A stretch of DNA of 64,000 nt from Amycolatopsis sp. A133 (lineage in GTDB: Bacteria > Actinomycetota > Actinomycetes > Mycobacteriales > Pseudonocardiaceae): assembly GCF_031082405.1 (NCBI RefSeq), contig NZ_JAVHJU010000049.1:38098-102097 (forward strand), written 5' to 3'. Each line of letters begins with the position of its first letter. Position 1 is the first letter of the stretch. This document shows positions 8,296-15,473 of this stretch, piece after piece. Made by a program: the position numbers and the translations under genes. The notes under the pieces were generated by a model that did no database searches, was not told where the DNA came from, and worked only from the letters and a program-made list of their open reading frames with translations.

Positions 8296-8844
8296 TCAAG
8301 CGACCCAGATCGCGATGCCGCTCATGTACCGCGCCTGTCCGACGGTGCCGACGACCTCGTTCTGGCACCGCACGTCCTGGTATTCGTAGCCTTGGCCCAT
8401 CGCGGTGTAGCAGAGGCGCGTGCCGGCGCCGCGGATCTTGAGTGCCTCCAGCCGCTTGGCCAGGCCGGTGGTCCCGGCCTCCTGGAGGTTGCACGATTCG
8501 CTGGTGAACCAGCCGATGTCCTGGACGTGCGGCGTGTAGCAGACGCCGGCGCCACCGCCGTTCACGCCGATCCTGATGGCCTCGATTCGCTTGCCCAGCG
8601 CGGGAACGCCGGCCTCCTCCCCATCGCAGACGGTGTCCAGCCAGTCATAGTCGGCCACGTGCACCGCGTAGCAGACGTGCACGGCGGCCGGCGAAATCGC
8701 CGCGCGCTTCGCCAGTTCCCGGTCCAGACTTGCTTGTACTGAGGCTTCCGTGGTTCCGGCGCTTGCCGCGGCCGGGGTCGCGATCAGCGGCAGGGCCGCG
8801 AAGAGCGCGGTGAGGACAGCGGACAGCACTCGTTTGCGAAGCAT
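8296..8844 (-). CDS. Secreted protein with three ChW repeats
   Basis: 182-residue exported protein of unknown function. Residues 1-30 are a signal peptide (MLRKRVLSAVLTALF...AAASA). The mature part consists of about three 45-residue units built on CYAVHVADYDWLD, CYTPHVQDIGWFT and CYTAMGQGYEYQD, each followed by an EAGxxxLxKRxEAIxI-like stretch. This matches the clostridial hydrophobic ChW repeat, thought to mediate extracellular binding. The third unit has lost the tryptophan (YEYQD). ATG 8844 is preceded by GGGGGA. The ATG upstream that would give a longer protein lacks a signal sequence and is not credible. Confidence 0.75.
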   Translation of the reverse strand: MLRKRVLSAVLTALFAALPLIATPAAASAGTTEASVQASLDRELAKRAAISPAAVHVCYAVHVADYDWLDTVCDGEEAGVPALGKRIEAIRIGVNGGGAGVCYTPHVQDIGWFTSESCNLQEAGTTGLAKRLEALKIRGAGTRLCYTAMGQGYEYQDVRCQNEVVGTVGQARYMSGIAIWVA

Positions 8845-9042
8845 GACATTCCCCCATGGTCTGTCGGTGCACCGATCTGTGGTTGAGGCTACAACAACCG
8901 CTGGGGGCGAACGACCCAGTTTTGCGGCGTCGGACAGACGGCTGGGAGGCCCCGCCGGGAGACGAGCGGTCATCAGGATCGCTAACGCTGCGTAAGAAAA
9001 TTTAGCTGGAGTAATGCCGCCTGCGGCTCGTACGGTGACCCG

Positions 9043-9645
9043 GTGCTGCCACTCCTGCTGGCCGGATTCGGAACCGGCCTCTCCCTCATCGTCGCCATTG
9101 GCTCGCAGAACGCCTTTCTGCTGCAACAAGGCCTGCGTGGCGGGGTGGTGGCACCGCTGGTCGTCATCTGTGCCGTGTCCGATCTTGTGCTGATCGGGCT
9201 CGGGGTCAGCGGGATCGGGGCCGTGCTTGAGCAGTGGCCGACCGCGATCGGGGTTATTGCCGTCGGTGGGGGGCTTTTCCTGCTGGGCTACGGGGCGCTT
9301 GCTGCGCGGCGGGCGTTCCGGCCGTCCGTCCTGACCTTCGGGGAGGAACGTACGCCGCTGCGGAAGGCCGTTCTTGCCTGTTTTGCCTTCACCTGGCTCA
9401 ATCCGCACGTCTACCTCGACACCGTCCTGCTGCTCGGCTCGGTCGCCGTGGCCCATGGGGAGGGGCGGTGGCTGTTCGGGATCGGCGCCGGGATGGGCAG
9501 CGTCGTCTGGTTCAGTGCGCTCGGCTTCGGGGCGCGGCGGCTGGCCGGGGTGTTCGCGAAGCCGATGGCTTGGCGCGTGCTGGACGTCGTGATCGCCGTG
9601 ACGATGACCGGGCTCGGGGTGACCTTGCTGCTCGGCCGCGTCTGA
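9043..9645 (+). CDS. LysE/ArgO-family amino acid exporter
   Basis: 200-residue inner-membrane protein with about six hydrophobic helices, the size of LysE-type basic amino acid exporters. The N-terminal GSQNAFLLQQGLRG and the FTWLNPHVYLDTVLLLGS motif are diagnostic of the family (NPHxYLDT). It probably exports arginine or lysine, or an analogue. No LysG/ArgP-type activator is next to it. TACGGT at 9031-9036 would place the start point at the GTG itself, so the message may be leaderless. It converges with the alkyltransferase gene, with adjacent stop codons and no terminator. Confidence 0.88.
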   Translation: MLPLLLAGFGTGLSLIVAIGSQNAFLLQQGLRGGVVAPLVVICAVSDLVLIGLGVSGIGAVLEQWPTAIGVIAVGGGLFLLGYGALAARRAFRPSVLTFGEERTPLRKAVLACFAFTWLNPHVYLDTVLLLGSVAVAHGEGRWLFGIGAGMGSVVWFSALGFGARRLAGVFAKPMAWRVLDVVIAVTMTGLGVTLLLGRV

Positions 9646-10134
9646 TCACCAGAGCTCGCCCCGCTCCGCTGCCGGTGGCCGCTCCAGTTCCAGCAGGAAC
9701 TCCTTCCGCTTCAGGCCGCCCGCGTATCCCGTCAGCTTGCCGTTCTTGCCGACCACGCGGTGGCACGCCACCAGGATGCTCAGCGGGTTGCGGCCCACCG
9801 CCGCTCCCACCTCGTGCGGCAGGCCGGCGACCGACTGCGCCAGCTTGCCGTACGTCGCCGTTGTGCCGTACGGGATCTTCGCGATTTCGGTCCACACTGA
9901 GCGGTCGAAGCCGGGGCCGTTCGCCTGCATCGGGACGTCGAACGAGGTGCGCTGGCCGGCGAAGTACTCCTTCAGCTGCCGAACTGCTTCCGGGAACGCC
10001 GTGTCGTCACGCTCGCCGAACGCGGTGCGGTCCGGACGGGTCCAGTGGTTCGGGAAGTACAGACCCGTCACGACGCCGTCGGTGCCGACGAGGGTCAGGG
10101 GGCCGATCGGGGAATCGGTCACGAGGTGCTCCAT
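9646..10134 (-). CDS. Methylated-DNA--protein-cysteine S-methyltransferase (Ogt-like)
   Basis: 162-residue alkyltransferase that removes alkyl groups from O6-alkylguanine onto its own cysteine. It has an N-terminal beta-rich domain (about 1-78) and the C-terminal DNA-binding domain with GTTATYGKLAQSVAGL (helix-turn-helix) and AVGRNPLSILVACHRVVG. The nucleophile Cys is present, but the proline of the near-invariant PCHR motif is alanine (ACHR). GGGAGAAC precedes ATG 10134. It is the last gene of a five-gene overlapping operon and overlaps the preceding gene by 16 bases. A second alkyltransferase with canonical PCHR lies in the same operon. Confidence 0.9.
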   Translation of the reverse strand: MEHLVTDSPIGPLTLVGTDGVVTGLYFPNHWTRPDRTAFGERDDTAFPEAVRQLKEYFAGQRTSFDVPMQANGPGFDRSVWTEIAKIPYGTTATYGKLAQSVAGLPHEVGAAVGRNPLSILVACHRVVGKNGKLTGYAGGLKRKEFLLELERPPAAERGELW

Positions 10135-10511
10135 GAGTTCTCCCAAGTAGTTCCGTCCGCATGGGCGCCACGTAAGCCGGGAAGCGAAAAGCCGGCCAAG
10201 GCCGCCGTCAACACCGTCCTGCGTGGACTCCACGACGTCGACAGCAGCAGCCGCCGCGTCATGCCCGCCCAGCCCGCCGGGGTGGCGCTGACCACCCACG
10301 CGTCCGGGTTCGGGGCCGCGAAACGGCGGGCCTGGCGCAGCCAGGACGCCGCCGTCTCGGGCCACGTCACCGTCGCCAGCACCAAGCCGCCCCACGCCTC
10401 GGCGATCCGCTCGCCGGCCGCCCGGGATGCCGGGTCCGCCGCGGTGCCGATCACGATGTGGCGGGCCGGTCCGAGGAGCCGGAGCACCGCCTCGAGCTCG
10501 GCGGCCGTCAT
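10119..10511 (-). CDS. Unknown 130-residue protein in the alkylation-repair operon
   Basis: I do not recognise a family. The protein alternates helices and short strands: AELEAVLRLLGPARHIVIG, PASRAAGERIAEAWGGLVLATVTWPE, PDAWVVSATPAGWAGMTRRLLLS and a conserved-looking tail GLRGAHADGTTWENS. The strand-loop pattern suggests a small alpha/beta fold. It has no signal peptide or metal motif. ATG 10511 overlaps the stop of the oxygenase gene (ATGA), and its end overlaps the second alkyltransferase gene, so it is translationally tied to repair genes. A role in handling alkylated bases or recruiting partners is only inference. Codon usage (GC-rich third positions) supports coding. Confidence 0.7.
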   Translation of the reverse strand: MTAAELEAVLRLLGPARHIVIGTAADPASRAAGERIAEAWGGLVLATVTWPETAASWLRQARRFAAPNPDAWVVSATPAGWAGMTRRLLLSTSWSPRRTVLTAALAGFSLPGLRGAHADGTTWENSWSTS

Positions 10512-11221
10512 GCCGCGTCGTGGAACACGAGGCCCAGGGTGTGCCGGTGGCCCGTGCGGACCACCGATACGCCGTGGCGGACCGGCGCCGCCGACCAGCC
10601 CCGGGCCGAGCGGACCGGGCGGTCGCGGGTGGTGAACACCAGGCCGTGGCCCTGCGGGATCAGCGTGGCCGTGCCGCGGGACTGGGCGCGTGGACGCTGC
10701 TCCACCAGGAGGAACTCGCCGCCGGTGTGGTCGGTGCCCGGGTTGTTGAGGTTGATCACCACCTGCAGCGGGAACACCTTGTCGCCGTACAGGTCGCGGT
10801 GCAGTGCGTTCCAGCCGCCCGGCTCGTAGCGCAGGAGGATCGGCGTGGGCCGCCGCTGGCCTGCCGCGTGGCAGACTTCCAGCCATTCGTCCAAAGTGGA
10901 TGGCCACTCCGGCTCGCGGCCCAGCCGGGCGGCCCAGTCGCGCGCGATCGGCAGCAGCCGCGGGTAGAGCGCCTGCCGCAGCCGCTGCACCGGTTCCGGG
11001 AACGGGGCAGCGAAGTAGTGGTAGTCGCCGTTGTCCCCGAAGCGGTGCCGTCGCAGGTTCACCGTTGCCCGGAAGTGTGCCGGCTCGTCCCACAGCGCGA
11101 CCAGCCGCGCGCACTCGGCGGGCGTCAGCAGCTGCGGGAGAAGTGCGCAGCCGTAGTCGTCGACCTCCGCGGCCACCGCGGCCCAGTCGGCCGCGGCGAC
11201 GCGCTCTTCGAACGCGGTCAT
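10508..11221 (-). CDS. 2OG-Fe(II) oxygenase of the DNA-alkylation-damage family
   Basis: 237-residue non-haem iron dioxygenase matching the family described as oxygenase catalysing oxidative methylation of damaged DNA (PF09859-like), often found beside Ada in other bacteria. Signatures: ADWAAVAAEVDDYGCALLP at the start, GQRRPTPILLRYEPGG, the iron triad LHRDLYGDKVFPLQV (H-x-D) and a distal histidine in the RHGVSVVRTGHRHTLGL segment, ending FHDAA. GGEFLLVEQRPRAQSRG is also characteristic. It should use 2-oxoglutarate, Fe(II) and O2 on an alkylated substrate. ATG 11221 overlaps the upstream stop as ATGA, as does its own stop with the next gene. Confidence 0.88.
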   Translation of the reverse strand: MTAFEERVAAADWAAVAAEVDDYGCALLPQLLTPAECARLVALWDEPAHFRATVNLRRHRFGDNGDYHYFAAPFPEPVQRLRQALYPRLLPIARDWAARLGREPEWPSTLDEWLEVCHAAGQRRPTPILLRYEPGGWNALHRDLYGDKVFPLQVVINLNNPGTDHTGGEFLLVEQRPRAQSRGTATLIPQGHGLVFTTRDRPVRSARGWSAAPVRHGVSVVRTGHRHTLGLVFHDAA

Positions 11222-11817
11222 GCCGCCTCCATCGTCAGCAGGACCCGCTTGGCTTCCTCGCCGCCGGCGTACTGGCCGTACGACCCGTCGGACCGGACGA
11301 CCCGGTGGCACGGCACCACCACCGGCAGCGGGTTGAGTGCACACGCCGTGCCGACCGCCCGGACCGCCTTCGGGCTGCCCGCGGCCGCCGCGACCTGCGC
11401 GTAGCTTTCGGTGTGGCCGTAGGCGATCTCGGGCAGGTGGTCCAGCACCGCCCGGCGGAACCCGCGTGCCAGCCGGAAGTCCAGCGGAACGTCGAAGGCG
11501 TGCCGCTCGCCGGTGAAGTATTCGTCGAGCTGGCGGATCACCGGGTCGAGCCGGGCCGGGGCGCGCAGGATCCGCGGGCTGATCGCCGCGGCCAGCTCGG
11601 CCAGCACCGCGTCGTGGTCCTGGCGGTCGAAGGCCACCTTCACCAGGCCCTGTTCGGTCGCCGCCAGCAGCAGCGACCCGACCGGGGTGTCGGCGGTGTG
11701 GTAGGCGACGTCCAGCAGCCCCTGGCGGGCGGCGTCGGTGACGAGCCGCTCGTGCATGGGCCCCGGGTCGAGTTCGTAGATCTCCGGAAGCGACGCGAAA
11801 AACCGGAAGTCCGTCAT
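11218..11817 (-). CDS. Methylated-DNA--protein-cysteine methyltransferase with N-terminal extension
   Basis: 199-residue O6-alkylguanine-DNA alkyltransferase. About 35 extra N-terminal residues (MTDFRFFASLPEIYELDPG) precede the usual beta domain; the catalytic domain has GHTESYAQVAAAAGSPKAVRAVG (helix-turn-helix and arginine finger) and the canonical NPLPVVVPCHRVVRSDG nucleophile motif, then GQYAGGEEAKRVLL. It is second in the operon, directly after the sigma factor gene (ATGA overlap), and so probably part of an alkylation-damage response. It lacks the zinc phosphotriester-sensing domain of Ada, so damage sensing must occur elsewhere. Confidence 0.92.
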   Translation of the reverse strand: MTDFRFFASLPEIYELDPGPMHERLVTDAARQGLLDVAYHTADTPVGSLLLAATEQGLVKVAFDRQDHDAVLAELAAAISPRILRAPARLDPVIRQLDEYFTGERHAFDVPLDFRLARGFRRAVLDHLPEIAYGHTESYAQVAAAAGSPKAVRAVGTACALNPLPVVVPCHRVVRSDGSYGQYAGGEEAKRVLLTMEAA

Positions 11818-12284
11818 GAGTGCGCTCCTTCCAAGGGATAGCCGGCCCGGAGCGCCTTGACGCCGTCGGCGGCCGCCCGGCGCGCGGCGTCGGCGGTGCC
11901 TCCGGTGATCTCCGCGATCTCGCGGTAGGGCAGCCCGGCCAGGTAGTGGTAGGCGACGGCGAGGCGTTGCTTGTCCGGCAGTCTCGCCAGCGCGTCCCAG
12001 AGGTCGCCGTTCCAGGCTTCCGTGCGGCCGGGCCGGTCCGGGACCTCGCCGACCGGCACCGGGCAGCGGGCCTGGGCGCGCGTGACGTCGATGGCTTTGC
12101 GGTGCGCGATCGTGACGAGCCACGCCTGGACGTTCGCGTCCGACGGCAGCTCCGGGTACGCCTTCAACGCCGCCAGGAAGGTTTCCGACCAGGCGTCTTC
12201 GGCGTCGGCGGGGCCGAGCACGGCCCGGCAGACCCGCAGGACCATCGGCCCGTGCTCGGCCACGATCTGCTCGAACGGTTTCAC
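11814..12284 (-). CDS. ECF-like RNA polymerase sigma factor
   Basis: 156-residue sigma-70-family factor with only regions 2 and 4. Region 2 covers about residues 1-72: FEQIVAEHGPMVLRVCRAVLG, DAEDAWSETFLAALKAYPEL, NVQAWLVTIAHRKAIDVTR. Region 4 covers about 95-150: ALARLPDKQRLAVAYHYLAGLPYREIAEITG. GTG 12284 is chosen because AGG stands 7 bases before it; GTG 12290 is in frame. It heads the five-gene repair operon and its stop overlaps the alkyltransferase start, so it probably directs expression of those repair genes. No anti-sigma gene adjoins it, so activity control is unknown. Confidence 0.85.
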   Translation of the reverse strand: MKPFEQIVAEHGPMVLRVCRAVLGPADAEDAWSETFLAALKAYPELPSDANVQAWLVTIAHRKAIDVTRAQARCPVPVGEVPDRPGRTEAWNGDLWDALARLPDKQRLAVAYHYLAGLPYREIAEITGGTADAARRAAADGVKALRAGYPLEGAHS

Positions 12285-12316
12285 GATCACACCTGGTAGA
12301 CGTCCGGGAGGGCCGG

Positions 12317-12332
12317 AACGTGAGGTCACGTT
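12317..12332. promoter_or_regulatory. Inverted repeat upstream of the sigma factor operon
   Basis: AACGTGA (12317-12323) and TCACGTT (12326-12332) form perfect 7-base arms with a 2-base centre, 33 bases before the sigma factor start and overlapping the stop codon of the methyltransferase gene. The short centre makes an RNA hairpin unlikely, so a protein-binding site is the better guess. I found no convincing -35/-10 pair next to it. Confidence 0.4.
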
Positions 12333-13099
12333 TCCGCGGTACCGGTCACGACGGTCGCGCCCAGCTCGTCGCACTCGTGCACCCGCGGCGCCAACCCGGC
12401 CGCGGCCAGGATTTCCGCCAGCACGGGCGCCTGCCGTTCGCTCGCTTCGACCAGCACGGTTCCGCCCGGGGCGAGCCACCGTGGCGCGTCCGCGGCGACG
12501 CGGCGGGCGAGGTCGAGGCCGTCCGCGCCGCCGTCGAGCGCCACCAGCGGCTCGTGCAGGCGCGCCTCCGGCGGCATCGTCGCGACGGCGTCCGAAGGGA
12601 CGTAGGGCACGTTCGCGAGGAGGACGTCGACGCGGCCGCGCAGGGACACCGGCAGCGCTTCGTAGAGATCGCCCTGGTGGACGTGGGCGTCCGGCAGGTT
12701 CAGCCGGGCGCACCCGACCGCGGCCGGCTCGACGTCGGCCGCGTGCAGCTCACGCGGCGAACGCGGCGAAAGCGCCGCGGCGAACGCAGCTCCCAGCGCA
12801 CCGGAGCCGCAGCACAGGTCGAGCACCACCGGATCCGGCGGGGCGAGCGAAACGGCCACGTCGACCAGGAAGCCGGTGCGGTGCCGCGGTACGAACACCC
12901 CGGGCCGCACGGTGATCCGCAGGCCGTGGAACTCCGCCCAGCCGAGCAGGTGCTCCAGCGGCAGCCCGGCGACGCGGCGTTCGACGAGCGCGTCGAGTTC
13001 CGCGGGGGACGTGGCCGCCGCGAGGAGAAGATCGGCCTCGTCCTCGGCGAACACGCAGCCCGCGGCGCGCAGCCGGGAGACGACCGTGGAAGTGTCCAA
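12326..13099 (-). CDS. PrmC/HemK-like protein-(glutamine-N5) methyltransferase paralogue
   Basis: 257-residue SAM-dependent methyltransferase. An N-terminal helical domain (LLAAATSPAELDALVERRVAGLPLEHLLGWAEFHGL) is followed by RPGVFVPRHRTGFLV and motif I VVLDLCCGSGALGAAF. The catalytic NPPY of true PrmC reads NVPY (LLANVPYVPS), typical of a PrmC-related actinobacterial subfamily of unknown substrate, so release-factor methylation should not be assumed. It lies 12 bases after the L,D-transpeptidase gene and 41 bases before the sigma factor, on the same strand, and could be cotranscribed with either. Confidence 0.85.
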   Translation of the reverse strand: MDTSTVVSRLRAAGCVFAEDEADLLLAAATSPAELDALVERRVAGLPLEHLLGWAEFHGLRITVRPGVFVPRHRTGFLVDVAVSLAPPDPVVLDLCCGSGALGAAFAAALSPRSPRELHAADVEPAAVGCARLNLPDAHVHQGDLYEALPVSLRGRVDVLLANVPYVPSDAVATMPPEARLHEPLVALDGGADGLDLARRVAADAPRWLAPGGTVLVEASERQAPVLAEILAAAGLAPRVHECDELGATVVTGTAET

Positions 13100-13111
13100 C
13101 GAGGAGTGAGC

Positions 13112-13627
13112 CTACAAGACCTGCACCGCGTCGCCGACGTTCAGCCCGTCGAAGAACGCCGCCGCATCGGCGCCGGTCAGGTGGACGCAGCCGTGCGACG
13201 GCGCGTCGAGCGGGCCGGCGTGGAAGGCGATCCCGCCGGCGGCGAAGAACACCGAGTTCGGCATGTCGGTGCCGTACACGCTGCTGGTGTGCTCGCGGTC
13301 CTTCCACACGACGTGGAACGAGCCCGCGGGCGTCGCCTGATCGGGCGGCCCGAACCCGGCCGGGACCGGGCCGCGCACGACCCGGCCGTCCCGCAGCAGC
13401 CAGGCCAGCTTCTGCGCCAGGCTCACGCAGGCCCCGGTCGTGACGGCGCACGGCGGCGCGGGCGGTGGCGTGGTGGTGGTGACGGGAGTGACGGGAGTGG
13501 CCGACGTGGCCGACACGGTCAGCGGCGCCGGCTCGGAGATCGGGCTCGGCGCCGTGGCGCGCGGCGCCGAGCAAGCCGCCGCGACCAACACCGAGCCCAG
13601 CAGGGTCACCACCCCGGTCCTGCGCAT
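13112..13627 (-). CDS. Lipoprotein L,D-transpeptidase (YkuD domain)
   Basis: 171-residue exported cell-wall enzyme. The lipobox AAAC lies at about residues 16-19, then a Thr/Pro-rich linker to about residue 60. The YkuD catalytic motif is IAFHAGPLDAPSHGCVHLT, with the conserved histidine, SHGC nucleophile and following histidine. Enzymes of this class make 3-3 peptidoglycan crosslinks or attach proteins to meso-DAP peptides. At 171 residues it is short, lacking the Ig-like domains of mycobacterial Ldts. Upstream, 90 bases separate it from a divergent small membrane protein gene. Confidence 0.88.
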   Translation of the reverse strand: MRRTGVVTLLGSVLVAAACSAPRATAPSPISEPAPLTVSATSATPVTPVTTTTPPPAPPCAVTTGACVSLAQKLAWLLRDGRVVRGPVPAGFGPPDQATPAGSFHVVWKDREHTSSVYGTDMPNSVFFAAGGIAFHAGPLDAPSHGCVHLTGADAAAFFDGLNVGDAVQVL

Positions 13628-13717
13628 TCGTCGTCCCCTCGCCGAAGGTCCTCACCGGGGGGCAATACGGGTGAACGGCCCCGGAGGTTGCGCCGGCCGA
13701 TGGGGCAAGATGTCCGG

Positions 13718-13936
13718 ATGATCCTCCGTCGCGCTTTCGGGGTAGTGCTGGCCGGGCTCGTCGTGTGCGCTGGGCCGGCGTCGGCGCAGACCACCGCGCC
13801 CAGTTCGCCGTCGGCTCCGGTCACCCTCGATTCGGTCGGCATCCCCAGCTGGATCTGGGTGCTGGTCTCGATCGCCGGCCTGCTCGCGGTGATTGTCGTC
13901 GGCGTGCGGCAGCTCAGGGGCCGTCGGAAGGACTAG
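13718..13936 (+). CDS. Small exported single-span membrane protein
   Basis: 72-residue protein of unknown function: a signal-like N-terminus (ILRRAFGVVLAGLVVCAGPASA, probable cleavage after ASA), a short Thr/Ser/Pro spacer, a transmembrane helix at about residues 45-64 (IWVLVSIAGLLAVIVVGV) and a basic tail RQLRGRRKD, i.e. outside linker and cytoplasmic tail. ATG 13700 is an alternative start with CCGGAGG further upstream. Its 3' end overlaps the convergent permease gene by 23 bases, so the two reading frames constrain each other. Confidence 0.6.
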   Translation: MILRRAFGVVLAGLVVCAGPASAQTTAPSSPSAPVTLDSVGIPSWIWVLVSIAGLLAVIVVGVRQLRGRRKD

Positions 13937-15293
13937 GCACCGTCACGACCCACCGCGCGGGCCGTCGGCGCAGGTACCCCCACCAGTACAGCGCCGCCAC
14001 GACCAGGACCCCGGCGGTGATGCCGAGGTCGAGCGCGCTCTGCTCGACCAGGACGTAGGCCAGTGCCGCGACCGCGAGGGCCGGCACGAGCGGCCACGCC
14101 GGCATCCGCCACACGTGCGGCTTCCGGTGCGCTGCCCGGCGCGCGCCGAGAGCGGCGGCCGAGACGCTCAGGTAGAGCGCGACGACGGCGACTCCGGTGA
14201 CCCCGCTGAGCGTGTCCACCGGCACGAAGCAGAGGACGGCTTCGGACAGCCCGGTCACGAGGGTGGCGACCCACGGCGAGCCGAACCGGGCGCCGACCAC
14301 GCTCATCGCGCGGTTCACCGGCGCCGGCCACGCCTGATCGCGCGCGGAGGCGTAGAGCACCCGCGAGTTCTGGACGACCATGACGATCACCGCGTTGACG
14401 ATCGCCGCGGCGATGCAGAGGCTGATCGCCACCCCGACGGCACTCGTGCTCCAGCTCGTGACGAGCGCGGTCAGGTCGACCCCGGCGAGCGCGGCGGTGT
14501 CCGGCATGGCCAGCGTGATCGCGACGACCGGCACGAGGATGACCACGGCGCTGATCCCGAGCGTCCAGAACACCGTCCGCGCGACGGTCCGGCGCGGCTC
14601 GCGCATTTCCTCGGCGAGGTAAACGGCGGTGCTGAAGCCCTGCACCACGAACAGCGCGACGGCGAGCCCGGCGACGACGGCGATCAGCCCGATCCCGCTC
14701 GGGCCGAGGGCCGGCTTCAGCAGCACGGCCGGGCTCTGCGTGGTGTGCGTGAAGCCGAGCAGCGACACGACGAAGACGGCGACGATCTCGATGACCAGGA
14801 AGATGCCGGTGATCCAGGCGTTGGACCGCAGGTTCAGCAGCCCCATCACGGTGCCCGCGAGCATGACGAGCGCACCGGCGGCCGACGGGCTGACGTCGGC
14901 CACGGCGGCGAGGTAGTCGGCGACGCCGATGGCGATGATCGGCGGCACGACGAGGATGACGACGAAGGACAGCATGAACGTCAGCCAGCCGGCGAACCGG
15001 TTCGCCACCGTCGTCACCATCGCGTATTCGCCGCCGGAGCTCGGTACCAGCGTGCCGAGTTCGGAGTAGCAGAAGGCGATCCCGACGCAGAGCAGCACCG
15101 CCAGCGCGATGGCGAGCGCGGTGCCGGTGCCGAGGTCGGCGAACAGCGGGGGCACGAGGACGAACAGTGACGACGCCGGCGTCACGCAGCTGAGCGTGAG
15201 GAGCGTGCCGCCGCCGACGCCGATGGACCGGGTGAGCGTGCGGGTGCGGGCCGGGGCGGCGGTGACGTCGGGCGGGGCGGGAGTGCGGGGCAT
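13914..15293 (-). CDS. APC-family amino acid/polyamine permease
   Basis: 459-residue inner-membrane permease with about 12 hydrophobic segments. It opens TRSIGVGGGTLLTLSCVTPASSLFV, the glycine-rich first helix of the amino acid-polyamine-organocation superfamily, and has SELGTLVPSSGGEYA in helix 3 and ARTVFWTLGISAVV after a conserved EEMREPRR loop. GGAGGGA precedes ATG 15293. The gene is divergent from an AsnC-type regulator, with repeated motifs between them, and a class-III aminotransferase follows the regulator. Uptake of GABA, putrescine or an amino acid for that aminotransferase is the natural inference. Confidence 0.88.
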   Translation of the reverse strand: MPRTPAPPDVTAAPARTRTLTRSIGVGGGTLLTLSCVTPASSLFVLVPPLFADLGTGTALAIALAVLLCVGIAFCYSELGTLVPSSGGEYAMVTTVANRFAGWLTFMLSFVVILVVPPIIAIGVADYLAAVADVSPSAAGALVMLAGTVMGLLNLRSNAWITGIFLVIEIVAVFVVSLLGFTHTTQSPAVLLKPALGPSGIGLIAVVAGLAVALFVVQGFSTAVYLAEEMREPRRTVARTVFWTLGISAVVILVPVVAITLAMPDTAALAGVDLTALVTSWSTSAVGVAISLCIAAAIVNAVIVMVVQNSRVLYASARDQAWPAPVNRAMSVVGARFGSPWVATLVTGLSEAVLCFVPVDTLSGVTGVAVVALYLSVSAAALGARRAAHRKPHVWRMPAWPLVPALAVAALAYVLVEQSALDLGITAGVLVVAALYWWGYLRRRPARWVVTVPSPSDGP

Positions 15294-15365
15294 GGCGTTC
15301 CCTCCGGCCGGGAGCAGGGTGCGACGGATGGAACAGCACCGATTTGGTGTTGTCAACGCGGCCAG

Positions 15366-15413
15366 GACGACTAAATCCGTTGTCTTATGCGGCTGTGGCA
15401 TTCGGATTTAGTC
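15366..15413. promoter_or_regulatory. AsnC-type operator pair, permease/regulator promoter region
   Basis: GACTAAATCCG at 15369-15379 (within GGACGACTAAATCCG) and its exact inverted copy CGGATTTAGTC at 15403-15413 lie 23 bases apart in the divergent region. The same motif recurs upstream of the aminotransferase gene. Perfect 11-base conservation in opposite orientation suggests binding of a multimeric Lrp/AsnC protein. Confidence 0.65.
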
Positions 15414-15473
15414 ACTCATCGTCACGGCGTGGCGGGTTTGCCTGCGCTGGCCCGCGTCGGGGATGATCCGGGC

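Noticed and set aside
12320..13717. Long plus-strand frame antisense to the methyltransferase and transpeptidase genes
   Set aside because: Arginine/glutamine-rich composition with no motifs; only the last 72 codons look like a real exported protein.
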